In this document: positions 34,996 through 43,412 of the stretch, piece by piece
Layout of the letters: every line of letters begins with the position of its first letter
How positions within the stretch are numbered: the first letter of the stretch is position 1
Source of the DNA: VXRJ01 sp964636705
GTDB taxonomy: Bacteria > Acidobacteriota > Vicinamibacteria > Vicinamibacterales > UBA8438
Assembly: GCA_964636705.1 (NCBI GenBank)
Contig: CAZWUJ010000001.1
Location: 124,001 to 188,000 of the forward strand
Direction: 5' to 3'
Length of the DNA: 64,000 bases
The notes under the pieces: model-generated
Told to the model about the DNA's origin: nothing
The model's database searches: none
Seen by the model: the letters and a program-made list of their open reading frames with translations, nothing else
Made by a program: the position numbers and the translations under genes

Positions 34996-36960
34996 ATGAC
35001 AGTCCGTACGACGATACACATATCCCGCCGGCAGCACGTTGGCGCCTTTGTTCTGGTTGCGACGCTCACCGGAGCCGGGACAGCCGCCGCCCAGCAGGGC
35101 GTGAGCGGCGAGTGGCGCGTGCACGGGGGCGACGCCGGGTACACGCGCTACTCGGCTCTCGATCAGATCGACGCGGGCAACGTCAGCGACCTTCAAATCG
35201 CCTGGCAGCGCTCCGCCGTCGATCAGTCGCTCCTCGACCGCTGGCCGGACCTGCAGTATTCGAACCAGTTGCGGTCGACGCCGATCATGGTGGACGGCGT
35301 GCTGTACGCCTCGAACGGCATCGGCCTGGTGGAAGCGTTCGATCCCGGGACCGGCGAAACCATCTGGGTGCAGGACGCGACGTTTCTTGGGGATGAACGC
35401 CCCCGCGGCGCTCCCAATCGGGGCGTCGGGTGGTGGGAGGAAGGCGACGATCGGCGTGTTTTCGCCATCCGGCCGCCGTACCTGATGGCGGTAGACGCCG
35501 GCACCGGCCGGATGGTCGAGAGTTTCGGTGACGCCGGCCTGGTCGATCTCACCTACGACGAGGAGACCGGCTATTCCGGCACATCGCCGCCGGTCGTGGT
35601 CAAGGACATGGTGATTCTCGGAAGCGCGATGGCGGATCACCCCTTCACGAAGGAACAGCACCCGGGCGATGTTCGCGCCTACGACGTCCGGACCGGCGAG
35701 CTTCGGTGGACCTGGAGTCCCATTCCGAAGGCGGGCGAGCCGGGTGTCGAGACGTGGCTGGACGATTCCTGGACCTACTCCGGAATGGCGAACGTCTGGA
35801 CGATGTTCAGCGCCGACCTCGAGCTTGGCTACGTCTACCTGCCGACCGGGGCGCCGACCAACGACATGTACGGCGGCCACCGCCCCGGCAACAACCTGTA
35901 CGCGAACAGCCTGGTCTGCGTCGACGCCACGACGGGCGAGATGGTCTGGTACTTCCAGACCGTGCACCACGACCTGTGGGACTACGACAACAACGTCGCG
36001 CCGATCCTGATGGATCTGGAGGTCGAGGGACGCCCGGGCATCACGAAGGCGGTCGTGCAGCTTACGAAACAGGCGATGGCCTATACGTTCGACCGCGTGA
36101 CGGGCGAGCCGATCTGGCCCATCGAGGAGCGTCCGGTCCCCGGTTCGGATACGCCGGGCGAGTGGATCTCGCCGACCCAGCCCTTCCCGACGAAGCCGCT
36201 GCCGTTCGATCGGCACGGCATCACCGAGGATGACCTGATCGACTTCACGCCGGAGCTGAAGGCCGAGGCGCTCGAAATCGTCGAGCCGTACATCCTGGGC
36301 GAGATCTTCACGCCGCCGTCAATCCGGGGCGACGCGGCGACCGACACGAAGGGGACACTCCAGCTTCCCGGCTCCGTCGGTGGGGCGGAATGGGGCGGCG
36401 CCGGGTTCGATCCGGCGACCGGCATGCTCTACGTGCCCTCGGTTACCGGCGCATTCGCGGCAGACCTCACCCCCGGCAACCCCGATCGGATGAACGTCCG
36501 CTACACCCGGGGCACGCGCGCCTTCCCCGACGGCCCGCGCGGCCTGCCGCTGACCAAGCCGCCCTACGGCCGGATCACGGCGATCGACATGACCACCGGC
36601 GACCACGTCTGGATGGTGCCGAACGGCGACGGCCCGCGGAACCATCCCGACATCGCGCATCTCAACCTGCCACCGCTCGGCCAGCCGGGCCGGTCGATGC
36701 CGCTGCTGACGAAAACCCTGCTGTTCGTGAGCGAGGGCGACCCGATCATGGTCCGCACCCCGCCCGGCGCCGGTCCGGATGCCGGCAAGGGCTTCCGCGC
36801 GTTCGACAAGGTGACCGGCGAGGTGGTCTGGGAGACGACGGTGCCGGCCGGGACGAACGGCTCGCCGATCACTTACCTGCACGAGGGCAAGCAGTACATC
36901 CTTATGCCGATCGGCTCGCTGGAACACCCCGGCGAATGGATCGCCCTCGCGTTGCCGTAG
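34996..36960 (+). CDS. Exported PQQ-dependent dehydrogenase, glucose-dehydrogenase-like
   Basis: A 654-residue quinoprotein of the membrane-glucose-dehydrogenase type but without the N-terminal membrane domain; a signal peptide replaces it. The opening GEWRVHGGDAGYTRYSALDQ is the usual first blade. The active-site segment HHDLWDYDNNVAPILMDL carries the catalytic aspartate expected for this branch. The late block SVGGAEWGGAGFDPATGMLY matches the PQQ-contacting region. No haem motif is present, so electrons would pass to a separate cytochrome or quinone, perhaps the haem protein two genes upstream. GGAGG lies 8 nt before ATG 34996. It probably oxidises a sugar or alcohol in the periplasm; the substrate is unknown. 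Confidence 0.9.
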   Translation: MTVRTTIHISRRQHVGAFVLVATLTGAGTAAAQQGVSGEWRVHGGDAGYTRYSALDQIDAGNVSDLQIAWQRSAVDQSLLDRWPDLQYSNQLRSTPIMVDGVLYASNGIGLVEAFDPGTGETIWVQDATFLGDERPRGAPNRGVGWWEEGDDRRVFAIRPPYLMAVDAGTGRMVESFGDAGLVDLTYDEETGYSGTSPPVVVKDMVILGSAMADHPFTKEQHPGDVRAYDVRTGELRWTWSPIPKAGEPGVETWLDDSWTYSGMANVWTMFSADLELGYVYLPTGAPTNDMYGGHRPGNNLYANSLVCVDATTGEMVWYFQTVHHDLWDYDNNVAPILMDLEVEGRPGITKAVVQLTKQAMAYTFDRVTGEPIWPIEERPVPGSDTPGEWISPTQPFPTKPLPFDRHGITEDDLIDFTPELKAEALEIVEPYILGEIFTPPSIRGDAATDTKGTLQLPGSVGGAEWGGAGFDPATGMLYVPSVTGAFAADLTPGNPDRMNVRYTRGTRAFPDGPRGLPLTKPPYGRITAIDMTTGDHVWMVPNGDGPRNHPDIAHLNLPPLGQPGRSMPLLTKTLLFVSEGDPIMVRTPPGAGPDAGKGFRAFDKVTGEVVWETTVPAGTNGSPITYLHEGKQYILMPIGSLEHPGEWIALALP

Positions 36961-37020
36961 GACGTCCTGCGCGGCCTCCGGAGCGGCGGCTGACCGGGTG
37001 CGCCGGTCCAGTCTACGATC

Positions 37021-37044
37021 TGGTCCGCCGGTCTCCAGACCGGC
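37021..37044 (+). repeat. REP-like palindromic element, copy A
   Basis: The sequence opens TGGTCCGCCGG and contains GCCGGTCT-CC-AGACCGGC, a near-continuous palindrome (37027-37044). A related unit occurs on the opposite strand at 44824-44846 with the same first 11 bases. It lies in the 126-bp gap between two convergent genes, a common place for REP elements. Confidence 0.5.
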
Positions 37045-37086
37045 AACTACAACCGGCGTGGACGCCAGCGCACCCTAGACCTAGAG

Positions 37087-38154
37087 CTAGTGCGCCAGCG
37101 CGACGTGCTCCCGCAGCACATCGCGCCCGAGATCGCCGTCGAAGTCCCGGTACGCCGCGTGGATGTGGTTCGGGTCCTCCTGCGTGTTGTCGAACTCGAT
37201 AAGGAACTCGGGACCCTGCACGCGGTAGTAGGCCACTTCGCCCCGCTCCGTCGGTCCCGCCCAGGCGAACCATGTTTCGTCGAGCCCACCGCGCTCCACC
37301 GCTGCCCGCCGCAGGGCGGCGATGTCGTCCGCCATCAGTCCGACATACGAGTCGATGACCGCCATCAGCAGGTCGCGCTGCCGGACTGACAACGCCGAGC
37401 CGGGGATCCCGATCGGATCGAGCGGGTTGACCACCAGTTCCCCGCCGGTGACGATGTTCGTGGGGGCGACGTCATCGAAGATCGCGCGCTCGCGCTGACT
37501 CGCATCGAGCGACCCTAGCAGTTCGCGCGCCGTATCCTCCTGCGCCTTCATCGCTCGGGTCCCCCGGCGCGGACCTGACGGCACGTTCGCCGGATTTGCC
37601 CCGAGGAACGTGGGCGTGCTCATGGTCAACTCGCCGTCGACGACCGTGAAGTGCAGCGACAGATGGTGACCCTCCCACCGCCAGCCCCACGTGCTTCCCG
37701 GCTGCGGCGTACCGAACACCGAGACCCAGTAGTCCTCCTGATCCCGGGCAAATTGGCGCCCTTCCCCCTCGAGCACGCCCAGGATGCCCTCGACCTCCAT
37801 GATCTGCTGCGCCGTCAGGTAGCCATCCTGGCTCAGGCCGGAGCGGAGCAGATCGAGCGCGCGCACTTTCTGCTCAGAATCCATGTCGCGATAGACCATC
37901 CCGTGACGCTCGAACACCTCGGTCGGGATGAAGTGATGCCGTGAGCGTTCGTCGGAGTCGAACGGAAACGTCGTCGCCGACCGTTGCGTGTCGGATAGCG
38001 ACGCGAGCAGCTCCCGGGCCGCTTCAGCCATCTCGTCCGCCGCTCGTTCTGCCTGGTGCGTCTCTATCGCGATCGTGCCGCACAGGGCAGCCACGACCAT
38101 CGCCACCACGATCCTGGCTACCCGCATGATGCCGCCCGGCTGTTGTCTCTTCAC
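37087..38154 (-). CDS. Exported DUF3500 protein
   Basis: A 355-residue protein of the DUF3500 family, of unknown function. The diagnostic text includes LLASLSDTQRSATTFPFDSD, the FGTPQPGSTWGWRWEGHHLS block, and the PTFLGANPANVPSGPRRGTR stretch. A short hydrophobic N-terminus (RIVVAMVVAALCGTIAI) acts as signal peptide. GTG 38154 is selected because AAGGAGG lies five nt upstream; an internal ATG at 38127 has no such site. The DUF6351 gene ends 61 bp upstream on the same strand, so the two may form one transcript. The GWRWEGHH stretch hints at a metal or haem site, but this is speculation. Confidence 0.9.
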   Translation of the reverse strand: MKRQQPGGIMRVARIVVAMVVAALCGTIAIETHQAERAADEMAEAARELLASLSDTQRSATTFPFDSDERSRHHFIPTEVFERHGMVYRDMDSEQKVRALDLLRSGLSQDGYLTAQQIMEVEGILGVLEGEGRQFARDQEDYWVSVFGTPQPGSTWGWRWEGHHLSLHFTVVDGELTMSTPTFLGANPANVPSGPRRGTRAMKAQEDTARELLGSLDASQRERAIFDDVAPTNIVTGGELVVNPLDPIGIPGSALSVRQRDLLMAVIDSYVGLMADDIAALRRAAVERGGLDETWFAWAGPTERGEVAYYRVQGPEFLIEFDNTQEDPNHIHAAYRDFDGDLGRDVLREHVALAH

Positions 38155-38214
38155 GTCCGCCTCCTTGGGCTCCAATCCGGTACGGGTGCGACAATCGCCG
38201 CTACCCGCCAAGTG

Positions 38215-40359
38215 TCAGAAGGACTGCCATGTCCCGGCGAGATCGATCCGGCCGACACCCGGCTCCGACCAGTCGCAGACGCCACCGGGGAAGACCTGGC
38301 GCAGCTCCGCCTCCTGCTCGTCGGTGAACGTTGCGTCGTAGTCCGTCATGTCGATGGGTCGGAGTACGCACTTGATGACATCGCTCGCCAGCGGCGCGCC
38401 CGCCACTTCGCGCGGGGCTGGCGAGGAAGGATAGAGCGTCTCGCACCGTCCGCGCCCGCGCACCTGTTCCTCGACAATCCGCTGCGGATTCTCGTCGCGC
38501 GTCCAGCAGACATCGACCAGATCCGCCGGCTTGGCGCCCACCACATCGTCGATTCCCCGCTCGTCCGACCCGTCGGCGGTCAGATTGGCCAGCCACGCAT
38601 CCATCTGGGCAAGGGCTCCCTGCAGCACCGGGCTCCGGCTGCTGTAAAGGCCGTAGCGCGCGTCCTCTACCAGCATGATGTGGTTGTCGGCGCGGCCGTT
38701 CGCCTGCCGCAGCCGCTCGCGCATGGAGAACGAGTGGTAGCGGACATGGACGTCGCCTCCCTCGCGGTCGTCGCTGTAGGCGCGGTAGTCGATGATGGGT
38801 GTGCCGGCAAGACCGGCGCCCCCGTTCGCCAGCCGGCCGGTCTCGTAGGCGGCCCGCACCGCGTCGGGATCCGCTACCGACCGCTCCGCGCTGAACTCTC
38901 CGTCGTTGTCGAAACCGCCGATCCGCCGGTTCAGGTCAATGAACTGCTCCGCCGTGATGACGCCGTCGTTCAGCGCTCCGAGTCCGTACTGCACGCCCGT
39001 GTTATCGAGCGGCCGGCGGACGAAGCCGGTTTCCGGATCGCGCCCGAAAATGTTGGCGTAGTGGCTGAACATGTCGCAACGCGCCCCGTCCGGATTGTCG
39101 GTCGGGTGGTAGCGGAGGTTCTCTGGCAGCACGTCGGGGCAGAACTCGCCCACCGTGATCCGCCCGGCGTTGCGCGAGACGTTCGGCATGGTCGCGAGGT
39201 TCAGGAACCCGGCGACCGCCCGCTGTTCCTCTTCCGTGAACTCCACGCCCGCCGTCTCGTTGAAGTACCGGTTGAGGAGCCGTGCGTCGGTCACCATCGG
39301 CACCGTGCCGGAGGTGACGTCCGGGAAACTGCAGCCGGGGATGATGCCGTCGAGCAGGCCGGGGTAGTTGTCGGCGATCTGGTGGTTCTGGTACGACCCG
39401 CCGGAACAGCCCCACCCGATGGTGTAGCGCGGCAGCCCGTACGCCTCGATGAACCGCTCCTTAACCATCATCATCGTCTCGGCCGCCAGCAGGTCGTTGC
39501 AGTTGTTGCCGTAGACGTTGAGCGATGCCGACGCCACCGCGTACCCCTGGCGCAGCATCACGTCGTCGGTGACGCCGCCGGTGGTCGCGCCCTGCCGGTA
39601 CCACCCTCTGACGCATCCACCACCGAACGTATAGATGAGCCGCCGGTTCCATCCTGGCGACGACGTCCAGGCGTCGGGCGCCGCATCGCCCGCGCCCGGC
39701 GCGTGCAGCATCGCGATCTGGTATACCGCCCGGTTGATCGTTCCGGTCTCGATCCTCACGACGTACGGGACATCGTCACCGGTGAGTGTCGTGGTCGTGG
39801 CCGCGTCGGACGGCACCCTCGACGGATCGGCAAGCGGCCGGAGCTCGGCGTCACCCTCGGCGCGGTACGCGTAGTCGACCCGTCGCGCGATCGAGCAATG
39901 CTCGTCCAGCGGGGCGCCGAGCGTCTCTCCCGACGGCAACTCGAACGCGTCGGTTTCGCACATGAAGGGCTGCTCATGCGGACCGGAGATGACCGGTCCC
40001 TCCACCGGATGGGCGACCAGCACCAGGCTGGTCTCGCCAGCGCCGGCGGCCGCGACCGACACCCGGTTCGATCCCGGAGTCAGTCCTTCGACCAGACCGA
40101 CAAGTTCATGCCGCTCCGCGTCGGCCCGGAAGGCCCCGGTCGTATCCGTGCCGTTCACCGTCACGCGCACGTCGCCGAGCGCGGTGTTCCGCGGGACGCC
40201 GATCCGCAGCAGCGCTTCCGACCCCGTCACCATGTCCGGGCGGCCGGACAGCACGGTCAGCTCGACTCCGCTTCTTCCCGGTTGGGCTCCCGCCACGCCG
40301 GCAACGCCTGTCAACATGCCGATTGCCCCCAGGATCCCGACGATTCTCTGCGCGCGCAT
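38215..40359 (-). CDS. Exported DUF6351-type alpha/beta-hydrolase-like protein
   Basis: A 714-residue exported protein that I assign to the DUF6351 group from its opening (VELTVLSGRPDMVTGSEALL) and overall layout. An N-terminal beta-sandwich of about 120 residues is followed by an alpha/beta-hydrolase-like core in which GWGCSGGSYQNHQIA looks like a nucleophile elbow (GxSxG variant, serine in CSGGS). Cysteines are unusually many (CETD, CSIA, CVRGW, NNCND, GCS), suggesting disulphides outside the cytoplasm. ATG 40359 follows GAGGAA closely and starts a normal signal peptide. It may be an esterase acting on plant or aromatic esters, as in the related tannase/feruloyl esterase fold; the substrate is not predictable. 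Divergent from the dioxygenase gene. Confidence 0.78.
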   Translation of the reverse strand: MRAQRIVGILGAIGMLTGVAGVAGAQPGRSGVELTVLSGRPDMVTGSEALLRIGVPRNTALGDVRVTVNGTDTTGAFRADAERHELVGLVEGLTPGSNRVSVAAAGAGETSLVLVAHPVEGPVISGPHEQPFMCETDAFELPSGETLGAPLDEHCSIARRVDYAYRAEGDAELRPLADPSRVPSDAATTTTLTGDDVPYVVRIETGTINRAVYQIAMLHAPGAGDAAPDAWTSSPGWNRRLIYTFGGGCVRGWYRQGATTGGVTDDVMLRQGYAVASASLNVYGNNCNDLLAAETMMMVKERFIEAYGLPRYTIGWGCSGGSYQNHQIADNYPGLLDGIIPGCSFPDVTSGTVPMVTDARLLNRYFNETAGVEFTEEEQRAVAGFLNLATMPNVSRNAGRITVGEFCPDVLPENLRYHPTDNPDGARCDMFSHYANIFGRDPETGFVRRPLDNTGVQYGLGALNDGVITAEQFIDLNRRIGGFDNDGEFSAERSVADPDAVRAAYETGRLANGGAGLAGTPIIDYRAYSDDREGGDVHVRYHSFSMRERLRQANGRADNHIMLVEDARYGLYSSRSPVLQGALAQMDAWLANLTADGSDERGIDDVVGAKPADLVDVCWTRDENPQRIVEEQVRGRGRCETLYPSSPAPREVAGAPLASDVIKCVLRPIDMTDYDATFTDEQEAELRQVFPGGVCDWSEPGVGRIDLAGTWQSF

Positions 40360-40544
40360 GGTTCCTCCCCGGATATGTGTGCTGAACAGGCCGTACCGTA
40401 CCACGTCGCCGTCCGGCAGTCAGCCTGCCAACCATTTGAATGCCCCGCGCCGACGTGGAAATAATGGAATCGGAATACCGGTCCGAACAATCGGGCCCGT
40501 TCACGTCGGCCGGGCACCGAGAGAAGCATCTGGAAGGGAGAAGG

Positions 40545-41276
40545 ATGATGGTGCGAATTCCTGACCATGGTCCCCGTGGCATCACGCGCCGCACCCTGCT
40601 CAAGGCGGGCGCCCTGACGGCGGCGGCCGTCGCAACGGGCTGCGCGGAACCGGACGGGCCTCCGGTCGTGAGTGGCTCGGGCGGCATGTGCACGGTCACC
40701 CCGGACTTCGAGGACGGCCCGTTCTACGTCGATACGGGCCTGGTCCGCCAGGACGTCACCGAGGGCCGCGACGGTGTTCCGCTCGCCGTCCGTCTCGTGC
40801 TACGCGACGCGGCGACATGCGAGCCGATTTCCGGCCTGCCGGTCGATATCTGGAGCGCCGACGCCCTCGGCGTCTATTCCGGAGTCGACAACGGCCGTGT
40901 TGTCCGCGACATGCCCGACACTCGGGGAACCACCTACCTGCGCGGCCGGCAGGTCTCGGCGCCCGACGGTGAGGTCCGCTTCGACACCATATTCCCGGGC
41001 TGGTACCGCCCGCGGCCCCCGCACCTCCACTTCACCGCGCCATTCGGCGATCAGGCGTTCACGTGGCAGTTCTTCGTGGAGGACGCCTTCTGCGACGACC
41101 TCTACACGACGAGCGCGCCCTACGACTCGCGCGGCGTCCACCCGCGGCGAACCGCAGACTTCGCGCCGGGAGGCCTTGTCGTCGTTCCGGCCGGGACGCC
41201 ACGGCAGTTGACACTGGACATGGACGTGACGATCGACAAGACAAACCTCTCGCGGCTTGCCCGGGAGTCTGCCTGA
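40545..41276 (+). CDS. Tat-exported intradiol ring-cleavage dioxygenase lipoprotein
   Basis: A 243-residue non-haem Fe(III) dioxygenase of the intradiol family, which opens catechol-type rings between the hydroxyls. The iron ligands are visible as a tyrosine in DALGVYSGVDNGR and the tyrosine-histidine-histidine set in GWYRPRPPHLHF. The N-terminus has a twin-arginine motif and lipobox (ITRRTLLKAGALTAAAVATG followed by cysteine), so it is exported folded and lipid-anchored. GGGAGAAGG precedes tandem ATGs at 40545 and 40548. Exported intradiol enzymes are common in soil and symbiotic bacteria and act on lignin-like aromatics; the substrate here is unknown. The DUF6351 esterase-like gene is divergently adjacent. 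Confidence 0.92.
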   Translation: MMVRIPDHGPRGITRRTLLKAGALTAAAVATGCAEPDGPPVVSGSGGMCTVTPDFEDGPFYVDTGLVRQDVTEGRDGVPLAVRLVLRDAATCEPISGLPVDIWSADALGVYSGVDNGRVVRDMPDTRGTTYLRGRQVSAPDGEVRFDTIFPGWYRPRPPHLHFTAPFGDQAFTWQFFVEDAFCDDLYTTSAPYDSRGVHPRRTADFAPGGLVVVPAGTPRQLTLDMDVTIDKTNLSRLARESA

Positions 41277-41377
41277 GACCAGGCTTGCACCGAGCTGAAG
41301 CGTTGCATCCAGCCGTCGCACAGGCTTTCGACTAGCCGCCATCTGCCGCCGGGGGTGCTTCCGCGCGGGAACGGCGA

Positions 41378-41424
41378 TTGAACTCCCACGTTTCGATGAG
41401 TAATACTACTCATTGCAATGAGTA
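41378..41424 (+). promoter_or_regulatory. Promoter and triple half-site operator over the ATPase start codon
   Basis: TTGAAC (41378-41383), 17 nt, then TAATAC (41401-41406) form a plausible promoter. ATGAGTA (41396-41402) and TACTCAT (41407-41413) make one dyad with a 4-nt spacer. The second arm joins the following bases to form a perfect 18-bp palindrome, TACTCATTGCAATGAGTA (41407-41424), that contains the ATG at 41418. No Shine-Dalgarno site is present, so the mRNA is probably leaderless. Confidence 0.55.
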
Positions 41425-42626
41425 ATTCGTTCACCTACTCCCGACCCCGCGTTCACGAACTGGTCGACCGTCTCCTGGAACCGCGCCGTTTCATCCAGGT
41501 AGTCGCAGGCTCCCGTCAGGTCGGCAAGACGACGCTCGTCGACCACGCGGCGCGGAGATCCGGACTGCCTGCCCGCTACGCCAGCGCCGACGAACCGACA
41601 CTGCGTGACGTGCACTGGATTGAGCAGCAGTGGGAAGCCGCACGGCGTCTCGCCGCCGAGGCGGGGCAGCGCGGCGCGCTTCTCGTACTCGACGAAGTCC
41701 AGAAGGTGACCGGCTGGTCCGACGTGGTCAAGCGCTTGTGGGATGCCGATACGCGCGCCCACCTGCCGCTCAAGGTCGTGGTGCTGGGTTCGGCGCCGCT
41801 GCTTGTCCAGCGCGGCCTGGGAGAGAGTCTGGCCGGGCGCTTCGAGATGATCCGCCTGCCGCACTGGAGCTTCGGCGAGATGCACGGCGCCTTCGGCTGG
41901 TCCCTGGAGCAGTACCTCTTTTACGGTGCCTATCCTGGCGCCGCGCCCCTAATCCGACAACCGGACCGCTGGGTGCGCTATGTCCGCGACTCGCTCATTG
42001 AACCGATCATCTCCCGCGATGTGCTCCTGCTCTCCCGGGTAGACAAACCGGCGTTACTGCGCAGACTGCTGGATCTGGCGTGTGCGTACTCCGGCCAGAT
42101 CCTCTCGTACAACAAGATGATCGGTCAGCTCCAGGATGCCGGCAACACGACCACACTTGCCCACTACCTCGACCTGCTCGCGGGCGCTGGCCTGGTCGTC
42201 GGGTTGCAAAAATATGCTGGCAACACCGCGCGGCGCAGAGCGTCGAGCCCCAAACTTCAGGTCTTGAACACCGCCCTGATTACCGCACAGCGAGAGCTGA
42301 CGCTGAAGCAGGCGCGGCAGGATCACACGTTCTGGGGTCGTCTCGTGGAATCCGCAGTTGGCGCGCATCTCGCCAACGCGGCGGCCACGGGCGGCTGTGA
42401 GACCTACTACTGGCGCGAGCGCAACCGGGAAGTGGACTTCGTGGTCCTGGCCGGCAACCGGTTGATGGCCATCGAAGTCAAGAGCAGACGGGCGGCTGAC
42501 TCGCTGCCTGGAATGGCGGCATTCTCGAACGCGTTCCGGCCTACGCGCAAACTGCTCGTCGGCGGTGACGGGATCGATCTCGAGACCTTCCTGTCGACTC
42601 CCGTCGATCATTGGCTGGATACATGA
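41418..42626 (+). CDS. AAA-family ATPase with DUF4143 domain
   Basis: A 402-residue protein of the AAA_14/DUF4143 type. The Walker A motif is GSRQVGKTT and Walker B is LLVLDEVQK; the arginine-rich C-terminal part includes DHTFWGRLVESAVGAHLANA and YYWRERNREVDFVVL, which resembles a nuclease-like E/DxK fold (EVDFVV...AIEVKS). These proteins are widespread and poorly understood; suggestions include roles in toxin-antitoxin or defence contexts. The start codon lies inside a perfect palindrome without ribosome-binding site, suggesting self-regulation and leaderless translation. The second RHH/PIN pair is immediately downstream in the opposite direction, only 10 bp away. Acquisition by transfer is possible. 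Confidence 0.88.
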   Translation: MSNSFTYSRPRVHELVDRLLEPRRFIQVVAGSRQVGKTTLVDHAARRSGLPARYASADEPTLRDVHWIEQQWEAARRLAAEAGQRGALLVLDEVQKVTGWSDVVKRLWDADTRAHLPLKVVVLGSAPLLVQRGLGESLAGRFEMIRLPHWSFGEMHGAFGWSLEQYLFYGAYPGAAPLIRQPDRWVRYVRDSLIEPIISRDVLLLSRVDKPALLRRLLDLACAYSGQILSYNKMIGQLQDAGNTTTLAHYLDLLAGAGLVVGLQKYAGNTARRRASSPKLQVLNTALITAQRELTLKQARQDHTFWGRLVESAVGAHLANAAATGGCETYYWRERNREVDFVVLAGNRLMAIEVKSRRAADSLPGMAAFSNAFRPTRKLLVGGDGIDLETFLSTPVDHWLDT

Positions 42627-42636
42627 CACGGACAAG

Positions 42637-43071
42637 CTACATTCCGGCTGTCGCGGTGGCCGGATCGACGCGTTCAACCCCATCAAGCTCGTCGAAGTCC
42701 CGGTCTGCCGACAGGATCCGACGAATGCCCCGGTCTTCCATCGACGCCACGTGGAGCGCGTCGCGTGCTGACAAATGCCTGTGCCGCTGTAGCAGATCAA
42801 GGGCGCGTGATGTGTGTTGTTCAGTCACCGGCAGGATCTCGGCACAGATGCCGATCGCCGCGTCATGGACCGCGCGAGCCGTGTCAATACGGTTGAGGGC
42901 GCTGAAACGATGCAGCAGTTCCCGTAACACCTCGGCGCTGGTGACCAGCGGGATCTGGCGTTCAACCGAGTATTGCAGGGCGGAACGACAGCGTTGGCGC
43001 AGTTCGGCGTCCTCGCCGACCAGGTACATGAAAACGTTGGCGTCTACGAAGACTACGTCACCGGCGCTCAT
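42637..43071 (-). CDS. vapC: PIN-domain toxin of the second RHH/PIN pair
   Basis: A 144-residue PIN-domain protein. Metal ligands are seen in VVFVDANVFMYL (first aspartate), SAEVLRELLHRF (glutamate), LSARDALHVASM and RILSADRDFDEL (aspartates). Start at ATG 43071; the frame extends to a TTG at 43083 without support. It overlaps the antitoxin gene by 14 nt, so the two are co-translated. As a VapC-type RNase it would cleave a specific RNA when released from the antitoxin. The C-terminal ten residues are low-complexity (DPATATAGM). It is convergent with the AAA/DUF4143 ATPase gene. Confidence 0.88.
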   Translation of the reverse strand: MSAGDVVFVDANVFMYLVGEDAELRQRCRSALQYSVERQIPLVTSAEVLRELLHRFSALNRIDTARAVHDAAIGICAEILPVTEQHTSRALDLLQRHRHLSARDALHVASMEDRGIRRILSADRDFDELDGVERVDPATATAGM

Positions 43072-43342
43072 CGTCTGTCCCAAGGCTGTCAGCGTCGACC
43101 TCGGTCTTCAGTCGGCGGTACTCCCGCTTCCATTCTGCCCAGTCCTTGGGAGCTGGAACCGGATCGAGTGAGTACAGCTTGTCAATCGCCTCCAGGCGAC
43201 GCTGCTGCGTATCCGGTTCAACGCAGTACTTGGCCACCGCCTCCCGTACGACCGCAGCCAGTTTGCGCCCCCGCGACGCCCGCAGCAACGAGTCGTACTG
43301 CAGCTCGTCCAGCGTGACCTGCACCTTGCGCGTCTTCGCCAC
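43058..43342 (-). CDS. Antitoxin of the second RHH/PIN pair
   Basis: A 94-residue protein whose N-terminus has a ribbon-helix-helix pattern (KTRKVQVTLDELQYDSLL, then RKLAAVVREAVAKY). The acidic, charged C-terminus (PAPKDWAEWKREYRRLKTEV) would bind the toxin. GTG 43342 is chosen: AGGA lies about 8 nt upstream and it begins the conserved strand. The frame continues up to a TTG at 43393 that falls within the inverted repeat and -35 sequence, so that start is unlikely. It probably binds the 12-bp inverted repeat upstream. The toxin gene follows with overlap. Confidence 0.8.
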   Translation of the reverse strand: MAKTRKVQVTLDELQYDSLLRASRGRKLAAVVREAVAKYCVEPDTQQRRLEAIDKLYSLDPVPAPKDWAEWKREYRRLKTEVDADSLGTDDERR

Positions 43343-43359
43343 CAGTTGGATCCTGCCAT

Positions 43360-43396
43360 CGCTTGACACAAAGTGCCAGTGCGCTTGTGTCAAGCG
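43360..43396 (-). promoter_or_regulatory. Inverted-repeat operator of the second RHH/PIN pair
   Basis: CGCTTGACACAA (43360-43371) and TTGTGTCAAGCG (43385-43396) form a perfect 12-bp inverted repeat with a 13-nt spacer. Each arm contains TTGACA in its own outward-to-inward direction, so one arm can serve as -35 for the antitoxin-toxin operon. No convincing -10 was found at normal spacing. It is a likely autoregulatory operator. Confidence 0.5.
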
Positions 43397-43412
43397 GCAG
43401 GAGGCATCGGGG

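Noticed and set aside
38056..40464. 802-codon plus-strand open frame across the DUF6351 gene
   Set aside because: Antisense shadow. The minus strand gives a signal peptide, a good ribosome-binding site and recognisable family text, and the plus strand gives none.
43343..43393. TTG start for the second antitoxin
   Set aside because: It falls within the inverted repeat and a TTGACA box, where the transcript has probably not yet begun; GTG 43342 has a ribosome-binding site.
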